Shown: piece after piece, positions 60,092-64,000 of the stretch | How the letters are laid out: the number at the start of each line of letters is the position of its first letter | Numbering within the stretch: position 1 is the first letter of the stretch | Assembly: GCA_029964075.1 (NCBI GenBank) | Contig: CM057148.1 | Span: 25,351,916 to 25,415,915, forward strand | From: Patiria pectinifera | Taxonomy: Eukaryota; Echinodermata; Asteroidea; Valvatida; Asterinidae | Reading direction: 5' to 3' | DNA length: 64,000 nucleotides | Program-made: the position numbers and the translations under genes | Notes under the pieces: generated by a model | The model's database searches: none | The model's input: only the letters and a program-made list of their open reading frames with translations | What the model was told of the DNA's origin: nothing

Positions 60092-60167
60092 ATGAGCAAA
60101 GTACACCGTCAGATCTCTCTGACACAAACCTGTTTTTGCTTACTTTTCGTCACCGGATTAAGACTTG
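60092..60167 (+). CDS. receptor gene 2, exon 1 (signal peptide)
   Basis: MSKVHRQISLTQTCFCLLFV then TGLRL. Same length and phase as copy 1. Donor GTAAGT. Confidence 0.88.
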
Positions 60168-63100
60168 GTAAGTCCCAATTTCTGCTAGATCTTTGTGACT
60201 ACTATAATGCTTCCATAGCTAATTCGGGGACTGTTTGAGACCAGTATAGCCATATAGGAGACCAAGTATAAGGACTTTTTTTTTTGCTTCTACAAAGAAG
60301 AAACAATTACAGTCAAGTGTCTTGCCCAAGGACACTAAAATTTGATTCCCTGGCTGGATTGGAACTTACATTACATATCAGAGTACATGAGTTTGACCAC
60401 AAATAACATCGCACAACACGTAGGTTATAGGGTACGATAACGACTTCAATGTTGGTACTGTTTTAGGAACAGCTTGTCAAGCTGGATGGATGCTGTTTGA
60501 GAGAACTGGGATGTGCTATACATTTGTGTCTAATCCAAAACTGAGTTGGGATGACGCTGAACGCGCATGCGTAGCGGAGCAGGCACATCTTGTAAGCATC
60601 CACAGTGCAGAAGAGAACAGCTTTGTGTTTGGTGAGTTGTTTCTTGAACTTTATATTTTTTTTCTCCGAATGTGTTTGACACTTTCTTCAGAACGTTAAC
60701 TTTCACTAACTCGGATGAGGAGGCCCATCAGACAAGTTCCAATCACTGACTCATTTCACTATGAGCTGAGATTGTTACATTCTAAAAAGTCCCGGGTCAG
60801 ACTCGATTTGACCAGGAATTGGGGTTCTATTTGGTCTGACACTTTCAGGGTTCAAATTGACACTTTTCAGGGTCCAAATTGACACTTATCAGTGTCCAAA
60901 TTGACAGTTTTCAGGGTCCAAAGTGACACTCTTCAGGGTCCAAATTGACACTCTTCAGGGTCCAAATTGACACTTTTTCTGGTCCGAAATGACACTTCTC
61001 CTGGTCCAAATGGGACTTTTTAGGGTCATGATTCCTGACACTTCTCTGACTCGTTTCTGGTCAATTTTGACCTGGAAATCCAGGCAAAAGTGTCGTTTTG
61101 ACAAGGACAAGTATCAAGTTGGACCCTGGAGAGTGTCAGAGTGTCAGGCCTTATACACTGCAAAAACTGGAGTGTTAAATTTACACCATTGGTATCTATG
61201 TATAGGACCATCCGGTATAAAATTTTACTGGTGTTGTCCTATATAGATACCAAATGGTGTTAAATTTACACTACAGTTTTTGCAGTTTAGAACCTGGAGG
61301 GATACACCAATATCAAAAGCCGTGACAATAATTGCTTAGGCCTATAGCCTGAAATTCAGGACAAAGGAGGAACAATTACTACTTCTTTGGATTCTTAAAA
61401 CAGAAGGGACTCGCTTCTTAGGTTTTTTTTTTATACTTTTCATTTAGAAAGCAGTATTTTTCACGAAATCTGCTCCAAAAATTGTGCCTACCAGGAAGGC
61501 AACAATCTCAAAACTTTAAAAAAAATTGTAAAGTTTGTTCGGGTATTGTGGGAGCAGGTCTCGTGATATGCAATGCATAAACGGTGTATTATTGTTATTA
61601 TTGTTATTGATGGAATGATAACGTCATCAGTTTCTGGTGCCATTCAGTGCCTTGCGCACAGGTGCATAATGAAATTGACAATAGTATGACCCGTAGTGTC
61701 CTGTTCACCAGGAGTATAGTAGCTTTGTTGTAAATTGACAGTTTGATGGAAATGCATTGCGAGATTTTTTTTAACGAGCAGAAAACTCCATACACGTCCA
61801 GGTATAAAACCCTGGATATTGACTGTTTAACTTCCTGGTGTTTTTATAAACATGTCAAACTGCGCCCTTGTTCACATTGTGACTTGCAAACCTTGGTATT
61901 GTCCAAAACAACGTTGCGAAAAAGCGTATATTTTCTACACGTATTATCAAGGTTCACGGCAAGGAAAACAAGTTGATAGAAATCACTTTTGAATACAGGG
62001 TGTCCTGAAAATAATGGACCATGTAAACCCCGCCATTTTTCGCCAATTTACAACCGGAATTTACTGTAAATGTTTACACGATCTTCAAGGTTACAGATTT
62101 AGCTTGATAATATTGATTGTTTTATTAAGATTGCTTTTGTAAATCCAGGGATATGTTTGAATAACCGCAAAGCCCAAAAAAACATTCTGTGCCACTTTTA
62201 GGAAGCGAGTGCTTCCAAGATCAGACAATGCCAGTATGGCTCTTTTGATAAGATTATCCCTATGGGTGTAAAACAAACATATTCCATTCACACAACAATA
62301 TAGGGTTTTGATGTTATGTTGAAACAATTTAATAGTACAGACAGGTTTACTTCTTTAAAACTTCAATGAAAGAGTTTCATTAAATATAAATAAATATTGC
62401 ACACTCTGCTTAAAAATGTTAAAATCACCAACAGTATTTGATTTGGTTTTAGACTAGGACTATACCGATTGAAAATGCTTCACAGAAAGTGGCACAAAAT
62501 GGGTATCTTGGCTTTGCCGTTATTCAAACATATCTTTGGATTTACAAAAGCAATCTCTTTGAAACAAACGGTATTCTCAAGCTAAATCTCTTACCTTGAA
62601 GATGGTGTAAACATCCGCAGGACGCCCTGTAGAGTCGAATGGGCTGACATTTAAAGTCGCAGTTTGACTGAATGTACTGTTCACTGGCACTTGCCAGCTC
62701 ACCAATCACGAAACTCAATCAAAGTTTAAGAGGCACTAATAAGATTAAGACATAGCTTTGAATTCCCTCAAACAGTGGACTGTGTTCACCGAGGCCTGTC
62801 GAGCTGTACAGCGTATTAAAACCTTTGAGACATCACATAATTATGAATCCTTTACATAATTATTCAGGACATTCTCCAAACCGTCAATGGCTGTGGATTG
62901 GGCTGAATGATAAGAAACAAGAAGGAATATTTGTCTGGGTCGACGGGACGGAGAAGGTTCGTTGTAATCACGGTAATGAATACCGATGACGGTCTAGTAC
63001 GACATTGAAACATCTTTATGTAAAATTGCAACTCATTCAGTAAAATACACACTTAGCACCAGTAGATTTCATTTTAGTGTAATGTACTATGTAGCATTCT

Positions 63101-63962
63101 AATTTGTTCTAGTTTTGGGAAATGTGTCTTGAATAACATTTTGTTTTCTAATTCAATTAAATGCTTCGGTCGTTCTATTTCGTCAGTGATTGACTGATGC
63201 CTGACGGTCAGACACGCCTCCAATCTCTTTGAAATTCTTAAAATTATGAAGTACAGTTTTGTGAAATCTACATTTGGCAAAAAAATGGTGAAGAATTATA
63301 ATCAATAACTAAATGTCGACGATTTTTGTTTTCAATGTGTCATTGACAGTGAATAACTGTTATATCGCTGAATTGCAAAGGTGTTTGTTTGTACTTTATT
63401 TTACTTTAACTCAGAATTACACCAACTGGTATCAAACAGAGCCCAATGATGCTAACAATAACGAGGACTGCACTCATCTATGGGGACTTGGAAGCTGGAA
63501 TGATTTGATCTGCACGAGTGCAAGGAACTATTGCTGCAAAAGAGGCGAGTATGAAATGAGACTTGAGTCAAGACTGGCTTAGCAGTCCTTTATTAAGAGG
63601 TTAATTATTGTGATAGCATGACGTTGCTGGGTACGCATGAGCTGAGAGGAAGAGCAACATTATTAAAAATGTAAATGAGAAATCTCAAAAGCTGTTATGC
63701 TGTTACCCGTATGCGTTCATGCATGAGGCCGGACTCCAGCCTAACTCTCAATGATACGGTTAACTTGCACCATCAGAAGAAAAAAAAATGCATGCAATAA
63801 AGTCTGATGTTGAAGGGAAAGCTGTAACGCTCTGTCGAATTGTATGTACTTCAGATAATGGCTGTCCACGTGAGGAGTCTAGTGACGGACTCACCTGGCC
63901 TTTTGCAAGAGCGGGTTTTACAGCAGAATCTGTCCAAAGATGTCCACTGAACACGATGAATG
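60092..63962 (+). CDS. C-type lectin-domain adhesion GPCR, copy 2 (first 5 exons)
   Basis: Tandem paralogue of the gene at 38589. Five exons are visible: signal peptide, complete C-type lectin domain (WIGLND, WVDGTEK, EPND, WND) and the first half of the HRM-like domain; the rest lies off the right edge. Phases match copy 1 throughout. Differences include VSNPKLSWDD for VSSPLSWDD, and exon 3 is nine nt longer (HSPNRQWLWIGLND). The exon 4 donor is GC instead of GT. No stop or frameshift is seen in the visible part, so it is probably expressed. The different lectin loops suggest different ligands (inference). Confidence 0.9.
60467..60631 (+). CDS. receptor gene 2, exon 2 (lectin domain, first half)
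   Basis: CQAGWMLFERTGMCYTFV, LSWDDAERACVAEQAHLVSI, HSAEENSFVF. 165 nt against 168 in copy 1. Acceptor TTTTAG, donor GTGAGT, phase 1. Confidence 0.92.
60835..61020. repeat. ~22-bp tandem repeat TGACACTTTTCAGGGTCCAAA, copy 2
   Basis: About eight or nine units in intron 2 of receptor gene 2. Homologous to 39340-39490, with a different unit count. Confidence 0.85.
61157..61289. mobile_element. 130-bp hairpin MITE, copy 2
   Basis: Ends cactgcaaaaactggagtgt and acactacagtttttgcagt. Orthologous to 39618-39747, so it predates the gene duplication. Confidence 0.85.
61996..62629. mobile_element. 634-bp TA-flanked CAGGGTGTCCTG fold-back
   Basis: Ends CAGGGTGTCCTGAAAATAAT and GCAGGACGCCCTG, with TA on both sides. 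The long arms share attgcttttgtaaatcca, atatgtttgaataac and tgtgccacttt. The ends resemble mariner. It is absent from the matching intron of copy 1 near 44475. Confidence 0.85.
62868..62956 (+). CDS. receptor gene 2, exon 3 (WIGLND, WVDGT)
   Basis: SPNRQWLWIGLNDKKQEGIF, VWVDGTEK. 89 nt, three codons more than copy 1. Donor GTTCGT, as in copy 1. Acceptor ATTCAG. Confidence 0.87.
63415..63544 (+). CDS. receptor gene 2, exon 4 (EPN, WND)
   Basis: NYTNWYQTEPNDANNNEDC, SWNDLICTSARNYCCKR. 130 nt, as in copy 1. The donor reads AGAG/GCGAGT, a GC-AG type intron where copy 1 has GTGAGT. Confidence 0.88.
63855..63962 (+). CDS. receptor gene 2, exon 5 (HRM domain, first part)
   Basis: DNGCPREESSDGLTWPFARA, AESVQRCPLNTMN. 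Same length and phase as in copy 1. Donor GTACGT. Exon 6 lies beyond the window. Confidence 0.87.
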
Positions 63963-64000
63963 GTACGTAATTCTGAAGCAAAACAAAACAAGTTTAGGTT

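Overview
The window is animal nuclear DNA. Its genes are split into short exons with GT/AG introns, and most of the rest is small repeats. The two recognisable host genes are a DNA topoisomerase III-beta gene (TOP3B) and an adhesion-type GPCR that carries a C-type lectin domain. AT-rich introns packed with fold-back (MITE-like) elements, plus a lectin-adhesion GPCR, suggest a marine invertebrate. A deuterostome such as an echinoderm, hemichordate or amphioxus is plausible, but this is inference and no species can be named.

Region 1 (1-34304, minus strand) is TOP3B. Fifteen coding exons, each fixed by protein similarity and phase-compatible splice sites, encode residues 1-783. The C-terminal exon or exons (about 80 residues in the human protein, including the RGG tail) lie beyond the left edge. 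The catalytic tyrosine (Y335), the Toprim acidic residues (E9, D116, D118, E120) and the zinc-finger cysteines are all present, so the gene looks functional. Its introns hold at least six copies of a TTAA-flanked element of about 520 bp with a central palindrome. They also hold a 469-bp element with 4-bp target duplications (one solo copy and one nested tandem composite), TA-flanked mariner-like fold-backs, a 1.8-kb pogo/Tigger-like element containing 145-bp tandem repeats, a hAT-type element inside a LINE endonuclease relic, and several minisatellites.

Region 2 (34305-38588) holds the TOP3B promoter, a hAT-like insertion in a degenerate satellite of about 60 bp, and otherwise unrecognised DNA.

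Region 3 (38589-51706, plus strand) is a 16-exon gene for an 804-residue receptor: signal peptide, C-type lectin domain (EPN and WND motifs), hormone-receptor-like domain, GAIN domain with GPS, and seven-helix domain. A 4.15-kb CR1/L2-type non-LTR retrotransposon with a PHD finger, antisense and lightly damaged, sits in intron 2. The reading frame stays open for 39 codons after the TAG stop.

Region 4 (51707-60091) is intergenic. It includes a tandem duplication of about 1.6 kb and, at 56.9 kb, a second copy of the TOP3B promoter region. Region 5 (60092 to the right edge) is a second copy of the receptor gene. Its first five exons are present, it lacks the LINE, and it has its own fold-back insertion in the same intron. 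The two copies are a recent tandem pair.
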